DNA from: JAWPMV01 sp038527215
Lineage (GTDB): Bacteria > Bacteroidota > Bacteroidia > J057
DNA: 32,155 nucleotides
Direction of reading: 5' to 3'
Assembly: GCA_038527215.1 (NCBI GenBank)
Contig: JBCBGC010000091.1
Coordinates: 1-32,155, forward strand
Part shown: piece after piece, positions 31,952 through 32,155 of the stretch
How the letters are laid out: every line of letters begins with the position of its first letter
Position numbering within the stretch: the stretch's first letter is position 1
The notes under the pieces: model-generated
Told to the model about the DNA's origin: nothing
The model's database searches: none
Seen by the model: the letters and a program-made list of their open reading frames with translations, nothing else
Translations under genes and position numbers: made by a program

Positions 31952-32155
31952 ATGCAAAATTCTGCTTCACAAACTTCCACCGCTGCCTGGCGTTTTCAGA
32001 TTTGGGCTTCCTTCCTGATTTCTCTGGTCCTGACGGCGGGCGGAATTTTTTTGCTCCCGGTTGACTTTTGGATCAAAGGCTACTTATTGATGGGGATGTT
32101 GTTTCTGGTGGGGTCATGCTTTTCGCTCTCCAAGACCCTGCGGGATGAACATGAG
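31952..32155 (+). CDS. YiaA/YiaB two-helix membrane protein, partial
   Basis: The open frame runs off the right end with no stop, 68 codons so far. WRFQIWASFLISLVLTAGGI and PVDFWIKGYLLMGMLFLVG give two hydrophobic helices, and the segment SLSKTLRDEHE completes the YiaA/YiaB two-helix domain pattern found in small inner-membrane proteins of unknown function. ATG 31952 (MQNSASQTST) is used, the first ATG in frame. A short open frame starting at 31855 in another frame is not the gene. Confidence 0.85.
   Translation, partial: MQNSASQTSTAAWRFQIWASFLISLVLTAGGIFLLPVDFWIKGYLLMGMLFLVGSCFSLSKTLRDEHE

Noticed and set aside
31855..32064. 69-codon plus-strand open frame near the right end
   Set aside because: It overlaps the YiaA/YiaB-like gene in another frame, which has clear two-helix similarity; this one has none.

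Overview
The window looks like chromosomal DNA of a Bacteroidota bacterium, probably from the Saprospirales/Lewinella side of the phylum. This is an inference from the protein families: an APH-kinase/RapZ-C fusion, PadR-linked FtsX-type permeases, a DUF4286 protein, a PrcB-type lipoprotein, a stand-alone HsdR-N nuclease-like protein, and weak ribosome-binding sites throughout. It reads as ordinary core and accessory chromosome. I see no phage, IS element, CRISPR array, tRNA or rRNA. Both ends are incomplete, and a 98-base N gap lies inside a repeat array.

Layout. (1) 1-1377: leftward exonuclease III (broken at the left end by what looks like a fold-back of the contig tip) and thiL. (2) 1378-3459: about 2 kb without genes. 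It holds a cluster of DnaA-box-like sequences beside an AT-rich stretch, a good candidate for the chromosomal origin, followed by a tandem array of ~84-bp palindromic units. (3) 3460-6265: divergent crotonase and 600-aa acyl-CoA dehydrogenase genes (acyl-CoA degradation), closed by a clear terminator. (4) 6370-9073: an amino-sugar/cell-wall recycling pair (AmgK-like kinase fused to a RapZ C-terminal domain, then a MurU-like nucleotidyltransferase) and a small lipoprotein. (5) 9817-13471: a two-gene unit joining a large P-loop ATPase to an MscS-like channel protein, the least explained module here. (6) 13473-14795: a convergent CPA-type antiporter.

(7) 14944-23329: an envelope-related regulon. 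Two FtsX/MacB-type permeases are divergently transcribed, one behind a PadR regulator, and are followed by an NtrC-type sigma-54 response regulator and its histidine kinase. A shared 19-bp palindrome lies both between the divergent permease genes and in front of the response regulator, which suggests that the regulator controls both sets and itself. (8) 23360-29735: a leftward run of DUF4286 protein, PrcB-like lipoprotein, M48 metalloprotease, membrane-anchored spermidine-synthase-like protein and TPR protein. (9) 29813-32155: an HsdR-N-type protein, a convergent secreted serine hydrolase and a partial YiaA/YiaB membrane protein running off the right end.

The points most worth following up are the ATPase-MscS pair, the kinase-RapZ fusion beside MurU, the origin candidate with its neighbouring repeat array, and the palindrome-defined sigma-54 regulon.
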